Positions 7,329 to 22,237 of a stretch of DNA of 64,000 nucleotides are shown here, piece after piece. Made by a program: the position numbers and the translations under genes. The notes beneath the pieces are model-generated. The model worked only from the letters and a program-made list of their open reading frames with translations, was not told the DNA's origin and searched no databases. Source of the stretch: VKMB-3413 sp041027365 (GTDB lineage: Bacteria; Pseudomonadota; Alphaproteobacteria; Rhizobiales; Rhizobiaceae); assembly GCF_041027365.1 (NCBI RefSeq), contig NZ_JBFTEH010000012.1, forward strand, positions 104,004-168,003, written 5' to 3'. How positions within the stretch are numbered: position 1 is the first letter of the stretch; each line of letters starts with the position of its first letter.

Positions 7329-9155
7329 ATGCAGATGTCCCCTATTCCGACCCGATCCGCCGCCGAGGCCGCCGCTGCCGAGACCGGCCCGCTGCCCGAG
7401 TGGAACCTGTCCGATCTCTATCCCGCCATGGACAGTCCCGAACTCGCCGCCGATCTCGAGACCGCGCACGAGCAGGCGGCGGCCTTCCAGTCGCGCTGGC
7501 GCGGCCGGCTCGCCGAGGAAGCGCGGTCGCAGACCGGCGAGCTCGCGACCGCGATCGTCGAATACGAGGCGCTGGAGGAACTGCTCGGGCGGATCATCTC
7601 CTATGCCGGCCTCGTCTATTCCGGCGACACCTCCGATCCGGCCCGCGCCAAGTTCTACGGCGACATCCAGTCGGCGGTGACCGACATCTCCTCGCGCGTC
7701 CTGTTCTTCGCGCTGGAGCTGAACCGGATCGACGACGCCGAGATGGACGCGGCGATGGAGCGGGACGAGAAGCTCGCGCATTACCGGCCGTGGATCGTCG
7801 ATCTGCGCAAGGACAAGCCGTTCCAGCTCGAGGACCGGGTCGAGGAGCTGTTCCACGAGAAGGCCGTCACCGGCCGCGGCGCCTGGAACCGCCTGTTCGA
7901 CGAGACGCTGACCTCGCTGCGCTTCACCGTGGACGGCGACGACATGACGCTGGAAGCGGCACTGAACGTGCTGCAGGACCCGGACCGGGAGAAGCGGCGC
8001 AAGGCCGCCAGCGCGCTCGCCAACACCTTCAGCCAGAACCTGCGGGTGTTCACGCTGATCACCAACACGCTCGCCAAGGACAAGGAGATCTCCGACCGCT
8101 GGCGCGGCTTCACCGACGTCGCCGACTCGCGTCACCTCGCCAACCGGGTCGAGCGGGAGGTCGTCGACGCCCTCGCCAAGGCCGTCACCGACGCCTATCC
8201 CACCATCTCTCACCGCTACTACGCCATGAAGGCGAAGTGGCTCGGCCTCGACCAGCTCGACTACTGGGATCGCAACGCCCCCCTGCCCGACGCGCGCCGT
8301 CGCGACATCGGGTGGGACGAGGCGCGCCAGACGGTGCTCTCGGCCTATTCCGGCTTTGCGCCGGAGATGGCGTCGATCGCCGAGCGCTTCTTCGACAATT
8401 CCTGGATCGACGCGGCGGTGCGGCCGGGCAAGTCGCCGGGCGCCTTCGCCCATCCGACGGTGCCGAGCGTCCACCCCTACGTGCTGCTGAACTACATGGG
8501 CAAGCCGCGCGACGTCATGACGCTCGCCCACGAGCTCGGCCACGGCGTGCACCAGGTCCTCGCCGGCCGCCAGGGCGCGCTGATGGCGGCGACGCCGCTG
8601 ACGCTGGCCGAGACCGCCTCCGTCTTCGGCGAGATGTTGACCTTCCGCTCGCTGCTCGACCAGGCCAAGACCGACGCCGAGCGCAAGACGCTGCTCGCCT
8701 CCAAGGTGGAGGACATGATCAATACGGTGGTGCGTCAGATCGCCTTCTACGAGTTCGAGCGGGCGCTGCACATCGAGCGGCGCGGGGGCGAGCTGACGAC
8801 CGAGCGGATCGGCGAGATCTGGCTCGACGTGCAGGGCAAGAGCCTCGGCCCCGCGATCCGCCTCGGCGACGGCTACGAGACCTACTGGACCTACGTCCCG
8901 CACTTCATCCATTCGCCCTTCTACGTCTATGCCTATGCCTTCGGCGACTGCCTGGTGAACTCGCTCTACGCGGTCTACCGGAACTCGGAGACGGGCTTCC
9001 AGGAGAAGTATTTCGCGATGCTGAAGGCCGGCGGGACGAAGCACCATTCGGAGCTGCTGGCGCCGTTCGGCCTCGACGCCTCCGATCCGGCTTTCTGGTC
9101 GAAGGGCCTCGCGATGATCTCGGGCTTCATCGACGAGCTGGAGGCGATGGGCTGA
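7329..9155 (+). CDS. pepF: M3 family oligoendopeptidase F
   Basis: A 608-residue cytosolic zinc metallopeptidase that trims short peptides. The active site is in TLAHELGHGVHQVLAG (HExxH), followed about 28 residues later by LAETASVFGEM, which supplies the third ligand Glu. The N-terminal lobe (LPEWNLSDLYPAMDSPEL) and the C-terminal YVPHFIHSPFYVYAYAFGD match the PepF/M3 group. The ATG at 7329 is preferred over a TTG 54 bases upstream; the ribosome site is weak either way. An intrinsic terminator follows. Confidence 0.93.
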   Translation: MQMSPIPTRSAAEAAAAETGPLPEWNLSDLYPAMDSPELAADLETAHEQAAAFQSRWRGRLAEEARSQTGELATAIVEYEALEELLGRIISYAGLVYSGDTSDPARAKFYGDIQSAVTDISSRVLFFALELNRIDDAEMDAAMERDEKLAHYRPWIVDLRKDKPFQLEDRVEELFHEKAVTGRGAWNRLFDETLTSLRFTVDGDDMTLEAALNVLQDPDREKRRKAASALANTFSQNLRVFTLITNTLAKDKEISDRWRGFTDVADSRHLANRVEREVVDALAKAVTDAYPTISHRYYAMKAKWLGLDQLDYWDRNAPLPDARRRDIGWDEARQTVLSAYSGFAPEMASIAERFFDNSWIDAAVRPGKSPGAFAHPTVPSVHPYVLLNYMGKPRDVMTLAHELGHGVHQVLAGRQGALMAATPLTLAETASVFGEMLTFRSLLDQAKTDAERKTLLASKVEDMINTVVRQIAFYEFERALHIERRGGELTTERIGEIWLDVQGKSLGPAIRLGDGYETYWTYVPHFIHSPFYVYAYAFGDCLVNSLYAVYRNSETGFQEKYFAMLKAGGTKHHSELLAPFGLDASDPAFWSKGLAMISGFIDELEAMG

Positions 9156-9208
9156 GGCGAACCTCGCTCGCGGCATCCGTCACGCCATCATCACCGAGCG
9201 GCTTTATC

Positions 9209-9247
9209 GGCGGCCCGAAGGGCAGTCTTCGGGCCGCCCTTTCATTT
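9209..9247 (+). terminator. Intrinsic terminator after pepF
   Basis: A perfect 12-bp stem (GGCGGCCCGAAG with CTTCGGGCCGCC, loop GGCAGT) is followed by CTTTCATTTT. It lies about 54 bp after the oligoendopeptidase stop codon. Confidence 0.88.
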
Positions 9248-9308
9248 TCGGCCGAACTGTTCTAGCCGCACCGGCATAGCGTCACATCACGCGAAAGGTA
9301 TTTCCCGC

Positions 9309-10754
9309 ATGGCCAGCGACAACCATCCGATCCACGGCAAGATCACCGGCCCCATCGTCATGATCGGCTTCGGCTCGATCGGGCGCGGCACGCTGCCGCT
9401 GATCGAGCGGCATTTCGAATACGACAAGGATCGCTTCACCGTCCTCGACCCTGACGATTCGCATCGTCATCTGCTCGACGAGCGCGGCATCAAGTTCGTC
9501 AAGGAAGCGGTGACCCGCAAGAACTACGAGACGCTGCTGACGCCGCTCCTGACGGAGGGCGGAGGCCAGGGCTTCTGCGTCAACCTGTCGGTGGACACCT
9601 CCTCGCTCGACCTGATGAAGCTCTGCCGCGAGCTCGGCGTCCTCTACATCGACACCGTCGTCGAGCCCTGGCTCGGCTTCTACTTCGACAAGAACATGTC
9701 GAATGCCGACCGCACGAACTACGCCCTGCGCGAGACGGTCCGCAAGGAGAAGCGCAAGAACCCAGGCGGCACCACGGCCGTCTCCTGCTGCGGCGCCAAT
9801 CCGGGCATGGTCTCCTGGTTCGTCAAGCAGGCGCTGGTCGACATCGCGCGCGACACCGGCCTCGACTTCGAGGAGCCGGGGCAGCACGACCGCGATGGCT
9901 GGGCGAAGCTGATGAAGAAGGTCGGCGTCAAGGGCGTCCACATCGCCGAGCGCGACACCCAGCGCGCCAAGAACCCCAAGCCGATGAACGTGTTCTGGAA
10001 CACCTGGTCGGTCGAGGGCTTCCTGTCGGAGGGCATGCAGCCGGCAGAGCTCGGCTGGGGCACGCACGAGAAATGGATGCCGAAGAACGGCAAGACCCAC
10101 AAGAAGGGCAATCAGGCGGCGATCTATCTGGAGCAGCCGGGCGCGAACACCCGCGTCAGGACCTGGTGCCCGACGCCGGGCGCCCAGTACGGCTTCCTGG
10201 TGACCCACAACGAGTCGATCTCGATCGCCGACTACTTCACCCACCGCAACAAGGACGACGAGGTCACCTATCGTCCGACCTGCCACTACGCCTACCATCC
10301 GGCCAATGACGCGGTCCTGTCGCTGCACGAGCTGTTCGGCGCGGCCGGCAAGATCCAGCCGGAGCAGCACGTCCTCGACGAGAACGAGATCGTCGACGGC
10401 ATCGACGAACTCGGCGTCCTGCTCTACGGCCACGAGAAGAACGCCTACTGGTACGGCTCGCAGCTCTCGATCGAGGAGACGCGGCAGATCGCGCCGTACC
10501 AGAACGCCACCGGCCTGCAGGTGACCTCCGCCGTTCTCGCCGGCATGGTCTGGGCGCTGGAAAACCCGGAAGCCGGCATCGTCGAGGCCGACGAGATGGA
10601 CTACAAGCGCTGCCTGGAAGTGCAGACGCCCTATCTCGGCCCGGTGAAGGGCTACTACACCGATTGGACGCCGCTGCGAGACCGTCCTGGCCTCTTCCCG
10701 GAGGACATCGACGAGAAGGATCCCTGGCAGTTCAAGAACATCCTGGTTCGCTGA
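9309..10754 (+). CDS. hss: Homospermidine synthase
   Basis: This 481-residue enzyme joins two putrescines (or putrescine and spermidine) to make sym-homospermidine, using NAD as a hydride carrier, EC 2.5.1.44. The N-terminal Rossmann motif is VMIGFGSIGRGTLPLIERHF; SCCGANPGMVSWFVKQAL and FWNTWSVEGFLSEGMQPAELGWG are strongly conserved in the bacterial family. Length is standard for alphaproteobacterial Hss, where homospermidine is a main polyamine. The start has GAAAGG upstream. The gene stands alone, followed by a strong hairpin. Confidence 0.95.
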   Translation: MASDNHPIHGKITGPIVMIGFGSIGRGTLPLIERHFEYDKDRFTVLDPDDSHRHLLDERGIKFVKEAVTRKNYETLLTPLLTEGGGQGFCVNLSVDTSSLDLMKLCRELGVLYIDTVVEPWLGFYFDKNMSNADRTNYALRETVRKEKRKNPGGTTAVSCCGANPGMVSWFVKQALVDIARDTGLDFEEPGQHDRDGWAKLMKKVGVKGVHIAERDTQRAKNPKPMNVFWNTWSVEGFLSEGMQPAELGWGTHEKWMPKNGKTHKKGNQAAIYLEQPGANTRVRTWCPTPGAQYGFLVTHNESISIADYFTHRNKDDEVTYRPTCHYAYHPANDAVLSLHELFGAAGKIQPEQHVLDENEIVDGIDELGVLLYGHEKNAYWYGSQLSIEETRQIAPYQNATGLQVTSAVLAGMVWALENPEAGIVEADEMDYKRCLEVQTPYLGPVKGYYTDWTPLRDRPGLFPEDIDEKDPWQFKNILVR

Positions 10755-10769
10755 GCCGTCGCGAAAGCC

Positions 10770-10800
10770 GCTGTGCCGACGTCCGTGACGTCGGCACAGC
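10770..10800 (+). terminator. Strong hairpin after hss (no U-tract)
   Basis: A perfect 13-bp inverted repeat (GCTGTGCCGACGT and ACGTCGGCACAGC) with a 5-base loop begins 16 bases after the hss stop. No T-run follows, so it may stop transcription weakly, stabilise the mRNA 3' end, or be a protein-binding palindrome. Confidence 0.55.
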
Positions 10801-10915
10801 GCGCGCTGAACGAAACGAATCGGTGCCAATTCCCGTTTCGTTGCAACGATTTGCTGCCTGTCATGTTTAACCGACGATGTGCGGGCGTCCGGTCCGCATC
10901 CACTGGGTCGGAGAA

Positions 10916-11359
10916 ATGGTTGATCAGGAGCGCAAGCGCGCTGTCGTCGAAGACGTCATGGAAGCGGTCATGTCGGGAACGGTCGGGTCGATCTCCCGGC
11001 ACTTCATCCCCGGCGCAGTGATCTCTCAAAGAAGCAACGCCGCTCTGTCGGACGAGCCGTGGTTCGGCCGCATGGAAGGCCAGTTCCGCCTCGCCGGTGA
11101 AGCCGAGACGAAGGCGTTCTTCGATGAGCTTCTGAAGCGGACCTCCTACATCTCGTATGAACTCCGCGGCATCGTGTGCGAGTTCGACGAAGCGGCGAGC
11201 CGCTGCGACTGGACGCGGCTCGACGAGGCGAGCGGCACGCTGATCACCGGCACGACCATGTACTGGTTCAGCTTCTCCAGCGACGACCGGATCCGCGCCA
11301 TCGAATCGATCGGCTCGATCCACTCGGTCATCGCGTCCCGCAAGACCGAGCATGCATGA
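10916..11359 (+). CDS. NTF2-like (SnoaL-type) fold protein
   Basis: The 147-residue protein has the layout of an NTF2-like small alpha/beta cone: an N-terminal helix (ERKRAVVEDVMEAVMSG), then FIPGAVISQRS, a middle helix (GEAETKAFFDELLKRT) and alternating strands ending IRAIESIGSIHSVIAS. No catalytic residues can be named, so the role is unknown. ATG at 10916 is chosen with GGAG close upstream; ATG at 10877 would add 13 residues. A 9-bp inverted repeat lies about 75 bp upstream. Confidence 0.6.
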   Translation: MVDQERKRAVVEDVMEAVMSGTVGSISRHFIPGAVISQRSNAALSDEPWFGRMEGQFRLAGEAETKAFFDELLKRTSYISYELRGIVCEFDEAASRCDWTRLDEASGTLITGTTMYWFSFSSDDRIRAIESIGSIHSVIASRKTEHA

Positions 11360-11548
11360 AGCGGTCGCGCCCGCGACCGGCCCCTGACGGTTCACCTGTC
11401 GTTGACGATAGCCGTGGATAACTTCCGCACTTGCCGTTCCGCCCCCTCTGTCGCATTTTGCAACCGACATGGCACAGTTAGGGAAGATCGTTCCTTCCCG
11501 CGTTCCGGCGTTCCGCGCCGGATGACCTTCAAGATTGGGATTTCCAGG

Positions 11549-11911
11549 ATGCGCCGATACGCTGCCCTGCTCTTGCCGCTCACCCTCTTTGCCGCCTGCC
11601 AGAGCGAGGGGCCGCGGGCCAGTATCGAGCCGGCACGGCCGCGCGGCATCGAGGGCCGCTGGTCGTCGGTGGGCGGTCCGGTCGCCTATACCGCGACCTT
11701 CGAGAACGGCCGGTTCGCCTCGATCGAGAGCGGAACCAACGGACTTCTCGCCAGCGGAACCTATACGAGCCTCGGGCCCGGACAGGTGAACATCCTGTAC
11801 ACCTCGAAGACTCGCAACGAGCAGGTTGCCGCCAACTGCAATCAGGTCGCGCCGAACCGCCTCTCCTGCGCGACGTCGAACGGCAGCCGGTTCGAACTCA
11901 GCCGCGCCTAG
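11549..11911 (+). CDS. Omp10-like outer-membrane lipoprotein
   Basis: A 120-residue lipoprotein. The signal MRRYAALLLPLTLFAAC ends in a lipobox with the lipidated Cys17. The mature protein has GIEGRW near the start, a strand-rich body with LASGTYTSLGPGQVNI, and a C-terminal pair of cysteines in ANCNQVAPNRLSCATSNGSRF. This order resembles Brucella Omp10 (GIEGSW, LNCTSSAGSRF), a surface lipoprotein of Hyphomicrobiales; the comparison is from memory. The start is placed to give a compact lipoprotein signal; an ATG at 11522 is an alternative. Confidence 0.75.
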   Translation: MRRYAALLLPLTLFAACQSEGPRASIEPARPRGIEGRWSSVGGPVAYTATFENGRFASIESGTNGLLASGTYTSLGPGQVNILYTSKTRNEQVAANCNQVAPNRLSCATSNGSRFELSRA

Positions 11912-12113
11912 CCCTCCCGGTTCCGCAGCCGGAGCCGACGCGCCGCGGCGCGCGGGCAGGCTGACGCATTCCATCGGCGGCCGGCAGTTCCTATATCGGC
12001 GCGGCGGCTGCGCGGCGACCTTCGCCTCGGGCCGCAACGCTCGATCCTCAGCGGGGACGGTCGCCCTCGCCGCGGTCGGCTCAGCCTGACATGCATCAGA
12101 CCGGGATGACACG

Positions 12114-13175
12114 ATGAACGCCCTGACCAAGACGGTCGCCGAACGCGCGACAGGCCCCCTTCCCGCCGGACATCCGACGGTCCGGCGGCCGAAGGTGGGG
12201 GTCCTTCTGGTCAATCTCGGCACGCCCGACGGCACCGACTTCAAGCCGATGCGGCGCTACCTGAAGGAATTCCTGTCGGACAAGCGCGTCATCGAGTGGC
12301 CGCGGGCGGCCTGGTACCCGATCCTCTACGGCATCGTCCTCAACACCCGCCCGAAGAAGTCGGGCGCGGCATACGCGCAGATCTGGAACACCGAGCGCAA
12401 CGAGTCGCCGCTGCGGACCTTCACGCGCGCGCAAGGGGAAAAGCTCGCCCTGCGCCTCGCCGGTCACCGCGAGATCGTCGTCGACTGGGCGATGCGCTAC
12501 GGCCAGCCGTCGATCGCCGAACGCGCCGACTTCCTGATGAGCGAAGGCTGCGAGCGCATCCTCGTCTTCCCGCTCTACCCGCAATATTCGGCCTCGACCA
12601 CCGCAACGGTGAACGACAAGTTCTTCGAGCACATGATGGGCCAGCGCTGGATGCCGGCCGTGCGCACCGTGCCGCCCTATCACGACGAGCCGGTCTATAT
12701 CGACGCCCTCGCCCGCTCGATCGAGAGCCATCTTGCGACGCTGAACTTCGAGCCGGAGCGGGTGATCTGCTCCTATCACGGCATCCCGCAGAGCTATTTC
12801 CGCAAGGGCGATCCCTATCACTGCCACTGCCAGAAGACCTCGCGGCTGCTGGAAGAGCGGCTCGGCTGGGACAAGGGCCGGCTGATGACCACCTTCCAGT
12901 CCCGCTTCGGCCCCGAGGAATGGCTGCAGCCCTACACCGACAAGACGGTCGAGGCGCTGGCGAAGGAGGGCGTGAAGCGGATCGCGATCCTCAATCCCGG
13001 CTTCGTCTCGGATTGCCTGGAGACGCTGGAGGAGATCGCGGGCGAGGCCGGCGAGATCTTCCACGAGGCGGGCGGCGAGAAGTTCAGCCACATTCCCTGC
13101 CTCAACGATTCCGAACCGGGCATGGACGTCATCGAGGCGATGGTCCGGCGGGAACTGCGCGGCTGGATCGACTGA
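12114..13175 (+). CDS. hemH: Ferrochelatase
   Basis: This 353-residue enzyme inserts Fe2+ into protoporphyrin IX, the last step of protohaem synthesis (EC 4.98.1.1). Recognisable segments are VGVLLVNLGTPDGTD, YPQYSASTTATVNDKFFE, ICSYHGIPQSYFRKGDPYHCHCQ (the metal-site His in SYHGIP) and FQSRFGPEEWLQPYT. Several cysteines occur in the C-terminal third (SDCLE, IPCLND), as in cluster-containing alphaproteobacterial ferrochelatases, but I cannot assign a cluster from sequence. The gene is monocistronic. Confidence 0.95.
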   Translation: MNALTKTVAERATGPLPAGHPTVRRPKVGVLLVNLGTPDGTDFKPMRRYLKEFLSDKRVIEWPRAAWYPILYGIVLNTRPKKSGAAYAQIWNTERNESPLRTFTRAQGEKLALRLAGHREIVVDWAMRYGQPSIAERADFLMSEGCERILVFPLYPQYSASTTATVNDKFFEHMMGQRWMPAVRTVPPYHDEPVYIDALARSIESHLATLNFEPERVICSYHGIPQSYFRKGDPYHCHCQKTSRLLEERLGWDKGRLMTTFQSRFGPEEWLQPYTDKTVEALAKEGVKRIAILNPGFVSDCLETLEEIAGEAGEIFHEAGGEKFSHIPCLNDSEPGMDVIEAMVRRELRGWID

Positions 13176-13323
13176 ACGTCCCGTTCAGCCTGACATGGCC
13201 TGATCCCCCGCGCAGACGCGCAAGTGCCGGCGGCTTCGTCTTGCGTCCGTTCGCCCCGACCGCAATAGTCGCGGGGCGACGGGTCACCGGGGCGGACCCG
13301 GCGGCGTCGAAGGAGAGTGCGAC

Positions 13324-14340
13324 ATGATCTCGGCAGCCGGAATCCTGATCCTCGTCGTCCTGTTCTTCGCACTCGTCACGCTGTTCTCGACGATCAAGAT
13401 CGTCCCGCAGGGCTACAACTACACCGTCGAGAATTTCGGCCGCTACACGCGGACGCTGACGCCGGGTCTCAACATCCTCGTGCCCTTCGTCGAGCGCGTC
13501 GGGCGCAAGATGAACATGATGGAGCAGGTGCTCGACGTCCCGACGCAGGAGGTGATCACCCGCGACAACGCCTCGGTCGCGGCGGACGGCGTCGCCTTCT
13601 ACCAGATCCTCGACGCGGCGGCGGCCGCCTACGAGGTCTCCGGGCTCGACAACGCGATCCTCAACCTCGTGATGACCAATCTGCGCTCGGTCATGGGCTC
13701 GATGGACCTCGACGACCTCCTGTCGAACCGCGACACGATCTCGGAGAAGATCCTGCGGGTCGTCGACCAGGCCTCCCACTCCTGGGGCATCAAGATCACC
13801 CGCATCGAGATCAAGGACATCAACCCGCCGAAGAACCTCGTCGACGCGATGGCGCGGCAGATGATGGCCGAACGCGAGAAGCGCGCGCAGATCCTCGAGG
13901 CCGAGGGCGCGCGAAGCGCTGCGGTCCTCAGGGCCGAGGGCGAGAAGCAGAGCCAGATCCTGCAGGCGGAGGGCAAGCGCGAATCCGCCTATCGCGAGGC
14001 CGAGGCCCGCGAGCGGCTGGCGCAAGCCGAGGCGACGGCGACGCGGCTCGTCTCCGAAGCCATCGCCGCCGGCGACGTGCAGGCGATCAACTACTTCGTC
14101 GCCCAGCGCTATACCGAGGCGCTCGGCAAGCTCGCCAGCGCCCCGAACCAGCGCGTCGTCCTGATGCCGCTCGAAGCGTCCTCGCTGATCGGCTCGGTGA
14201 GCGGCATCGCCGAGATCGCCCGCGCGGCCTTCGGCGACGGTGCCGCGGCACCCGCCGGCCGGCCGCCGGCGCCCGCCGGCAATCCGCAGCGCTCGCGCCT
14301 GCACGTCCCGCCGTCGCCGGCGCCCGGTACCGAAGCATGA
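13324..14340 (+). CDS. qmcA: SPFH/band 7 membrane protein (QmcA/stomatin type)
   Basis: A 338-residue protein with one N-terminal membrane helix (ILILVVLFFALVTLFSTI), then the SPFH domain (VPQGYNYTVENFGRYTRTL, VDQASHSWGIKITRIEIKDI), a long Ala/Glu-rich coiled coil (about 180-250) and a Pro-rich tail. Stomatin-like proteins oligomerise in the membrane as scaffolds for proteases and other complexes. It overlaps nfeD by ATGA, the standard partner arrangement for this family. GGAGAG precedes the ATG. Confidence 0.9.
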   Translation: MISAAGILILVVLFFALVTLFSTIKIVPQGYNYTVENFGRYTRTLTPGLNILVPFVERVGRKMNMMEQVLDVPTQEVITRDNASVAADGVAFYQILDAAAAAYEVSGLDNAILNLVMTNLRSVMGSMDLDDLLSNRDTISEKILRVVDQASHSWGIKITRIEIKDINPPKNLVDAMARQMMAEREKRAQILEAEGARSAAVLRAEGEKQSQILQAEGKRESAYREAEARERLAQAEATATRLVSEAIAAGDVQAINYFVAQRYTEALGKLASAPNQRVVLMPLEASSLIGSVSGIAEIARAAFGDGAAAPAGRPPAPAGNPQRSRLHVPPSPAPGTEA

Positions 14341-14813
14341 GCGGGTTCTTCGCCGACCTCAGCCATTACGGCTGGTGGATTGCCGGGCTGCTGCTCCTGG
14401 TCCTCGAGGTGGCGGTTCCGGGCGTCTACCTCCTGTTCTTCGGCATCGCCGCGCTAATCATCGGCACGAACGCCTTCCTGATCGGCGCCTCCGGCTGGTT
14501 CGGCTGGGAGCAGCAGATCGTCGCCTTCGTGGTGGTCTCCGCCGTCTGCGTGTTTCTCGGACGGCAGTGGTACGGGTCGAAGAGCGAGGGAAACCCCGAC
14601 GCGCCGCTCAACCGGCGGACCAAGCGCCTGATCGGACGCGAGGCGCGGCTGTCGGAGGCGATCGTCGACGGACGCGGCCGCATCGCGCTCGAAGACAGCT
14701 GGTGGAGCGTCGAGGGACCGGAACTGCCGACGGGAACGCCGGTGCGGATCGTCGGCGCAGACGGCGCCATCCTGCGCGTCGAGCCGGTCGCGCGGCCGCC
14801 TACCGTCCCGTAG
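14337..14813 (+). CDS. NfeD family protein
   Basis: The 158-residue protein has about three membrane helices (WWIAGLLLLVLEVAVPGVYLL, FGIAALIIGTNAFLI, QIVAFVVVSAVCVFL) and a C-terminal OB-fold domain (LIGREARLSEAIVDGRGRIAL, WWSVEGPELPTGTPVRIVGADG). This is the short NfeD form without a serine protease domain. It starts inside the stop codon of the SPFH gene, so the two are co-translated and probably act together at the membrane. Confidence 0.9.
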   Translation: MSGFFADLSHYGWWIAGLLLLVLEVAVPGVYLLFFGIAALIIGTNAFLIGASGWFGWEQQIVAFVVVSAVCVFLGRQWYGSKSEGNPDAPLNRRTKRLIGREARLSEAIVDGRGRIALEDSWWSVEGPELPTGTPVRIVGADGAILRVEPVARPPTVP

Positions 14814-14871
14814 CGGGGGACACATCTGCCGGCGACCGGCGGCAGCCGCTCATCATCCGACGAGGCTTCCG

Positions 14872-15279
14872 ATGCTTACCATCGATGCGATCGACCACAT
14901 CGTCCTGAACGTCGCCGATGTCGAGCGGGCGGCCGACTGGTACGCGCGCGTTCTCGGGATGCGGCGGGTCACCGCGCAGTTCACGCCAGGCGGCGCTTCC
15001 CGCACGAGCATGATGTTCGGTCAGAACAAGATCAATCTCAGGCCTGTCTCGGCCTCACAGGCCGAGTGGTTCACCGGGCTGCAGCCGCAGCCCGGCAGCG
15101 ACGACCTGTGCTTCCTGACGAGCACGCCTCCGGAAGAAGTCGCCGCACATTTCGCCCGTTGCAGCGTCGACATCCTCCTCGGCCCGGTCACCAGGAGCGG
15201 TGCGCGCGGCGACATTCGCTCCGTCTACGTCCGCGACCCGGACGGCAATCTGGTCGAGGTGTCGTCCTACGCGCGATGA
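14872..15279 (+). CDS. VOC (glyoxalase/dioxygenase superfamily) protein
   Basis: A 135-residue protein with a vicinal-oxygen-chelate fold: DHIVLNVADVERAADWYARVLGM at the start (His as possible metal ligand), KINLRP in the middle and VYVRDPDGNLVEVSSY at the end (Glu as ligand). Members bind a divalent metal, but substrates vary too much to name one. It is read in the same direction as nfeD, 58 bp after it, and converges on gltD. Confidence 0.85.
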   Translation: MLTIDAIDHIVLNVADVERAADWYARVLGMRRVTAQFTPGGASRTSMMFGQNKINLRPVSASQAEWFTGLQPQPGSDDLCFLTSTPPEEVAAHFARCSVDILLGPVTRSGARGDIRSVYVRDPDGNLVEVSSYAR

Positions 15280-15313
15280 GCGGGCGCGCGACGCATCGGC
15301 GCACCCGTCGGGC

Positions 15314-16768
<1,455 letters not shown>

Positions 16769-16771
16769 GCT

Positions 16772-17191
16772 TCACCCCTGCGGCGCGGGTTCGTCCCGCA
16801 GCCAGTTCTCCACCCTCAGCCCATCGACGTGACGGAATGCCGCGTCGGCCGTCACGACGACGGCATCGGTCGCCACGGCATGCGCCGCAATCAACATGTC
16901 CATCGCGCCCAGCGGACGGCCCTTCTTGTCCAACGCGCTCCTGATATCCGCGTATACATGGTCGAACGGCACTTCCCAGTCTTCGACGGAAATGCCGCTG
17001 AAAAACAGTTCGTACGCCGCCTTCAATCGCTTCGACGAGACATTGGTGTAACCGTAGCGCAGCTGCGAGACCACGATGATGCTCGTCACGATCGACGCGG
17101 ATGGAAACACCTCCCTGATCCTGCCCGCGGCCCGGCCTGCCGGAAGTTCCACTGCGTCGGAGATGATGTTCGTGTCCAGCAGGTACCTCAT
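16772..17191 (-). CDS. vapC: VapC-type PIN-domain toxin (type II)
   Basis: A 139-residue PIN-domain ribonuclease. LLDTNIISD gives Asp6, GAMDMLIAAHA gives Asp98 and VVVTADAAF gives Asp116; the C-terminal VDGLRVENWL is typical. The conserved active-site Glu (family pattern S-x-x-x-A-E-L-x-Y-G) is Gln43 here (VVSQLRYGY, codon CAG for GAG), which could weaken cleavage. VapC toxins usually cut tRNA or rRNA and are held inactive by VapB. The ATG overlaps the vapB stop as ATGA. The module sits inside the gltB-gltD pair. Confidence 0.88.
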   Translation of the reverse strand: MRYLLDTNIISDAVELPAGRAAGRIREVFPSASIVTSIIVVSQLRYGYTNVSSKRLKAAYELFFSGISVEDWEVPFDHVYADIRSALDKKGRPLGAMDMLIAAHAVATDAVVVTADAAFRHVDGLRVENWLRDEPAPQG

Positions 17192-17454
17192 GCCGGATCG
17201 TCGAGATCGACCGGCTCGGCGGGACGGTCTTCGATCTCCGGCATGCGCTCATCGAGCGGCGGCTGTCCGGCCAGCCAGTCCAGCACCTCGATCAGGTTCG
17301 GCTGTCGCGCTTTCGGACGCAGATGCACGGTTCCGTCTTCGTCGCGGGAGATCACGACCCTGTCTGTCGCGAATTCGAACTCCTTCGGAATGCGCACGGC
17401 CTGGCTTCTGCCATTGCGAAAGACGCTGGCTTCCCGCTCTCCCGACATCGCCAT
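17188..17454 (-). CDS. vapB: VapB-type antitoxin
   Basis: An 88-residue protein with an AbrB/SpoVT-type swapped-hairpin DNA-binding domain at the N-terminus (ASVFRNGRSQAVRIPKEFEF, then VVISRDEDGTVHLRP) and an acidic C-terminal tail (ERMPEIEDRPAEPVDLDDP) that would wrap VapC. The start at 17454 is chosen because GGAGG lies 7 bases upstream; ATG at 17448 is possible. It follows gltB by about 60 bp, with a large palindrome in between that is the obvious operator. Confidence 0.87.
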   Translation of the reverse strand: MAMSGEREASVFRNGRSQAVRIPKEFEFATDRVVISRDEDGTVHLRPKARQPNLIEVLDWLAGQPPLDERMPEIEDRPAEPVDLDDPA

Positions 17455-17466
17455 GCAGGAACCTCC

Positions 17467-17502
17467 AGATCGTGAGATATGCCTTGGCATATCACACGAT
17501 CT
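17467..17502. promoter_or_regulatory. 36-bp palindrome: probable VapBC operator
   Basis: Two 17-base arms, AGATCGTGAGATATGCC and GGCATATCACACGATCT, are separated by TT and are reverse complements except at one position. It sits 12 bp upstream of the vapB start and 13 bp after the gltB stop. VapB antitoxins bind such inverted repeats. As RNA it would form a stable hairpin in the gltB-vapB spacer, which could also affect the gltB to gltD transcript ratio. Confidence 0.8.
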
Positions 17503-17515
17503 CCGTCAGCCGAAA

Positions 17516-22237
<4,722 letters not shown>

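Noticed and set aside
13172..13188. Hairpin CTGAACG-TCC-CGTTCAG at the end of hemH as terminator
   Set aside because: The stem is short, overlaps the stop codon and has no T-run; I do not count it as a terminator.
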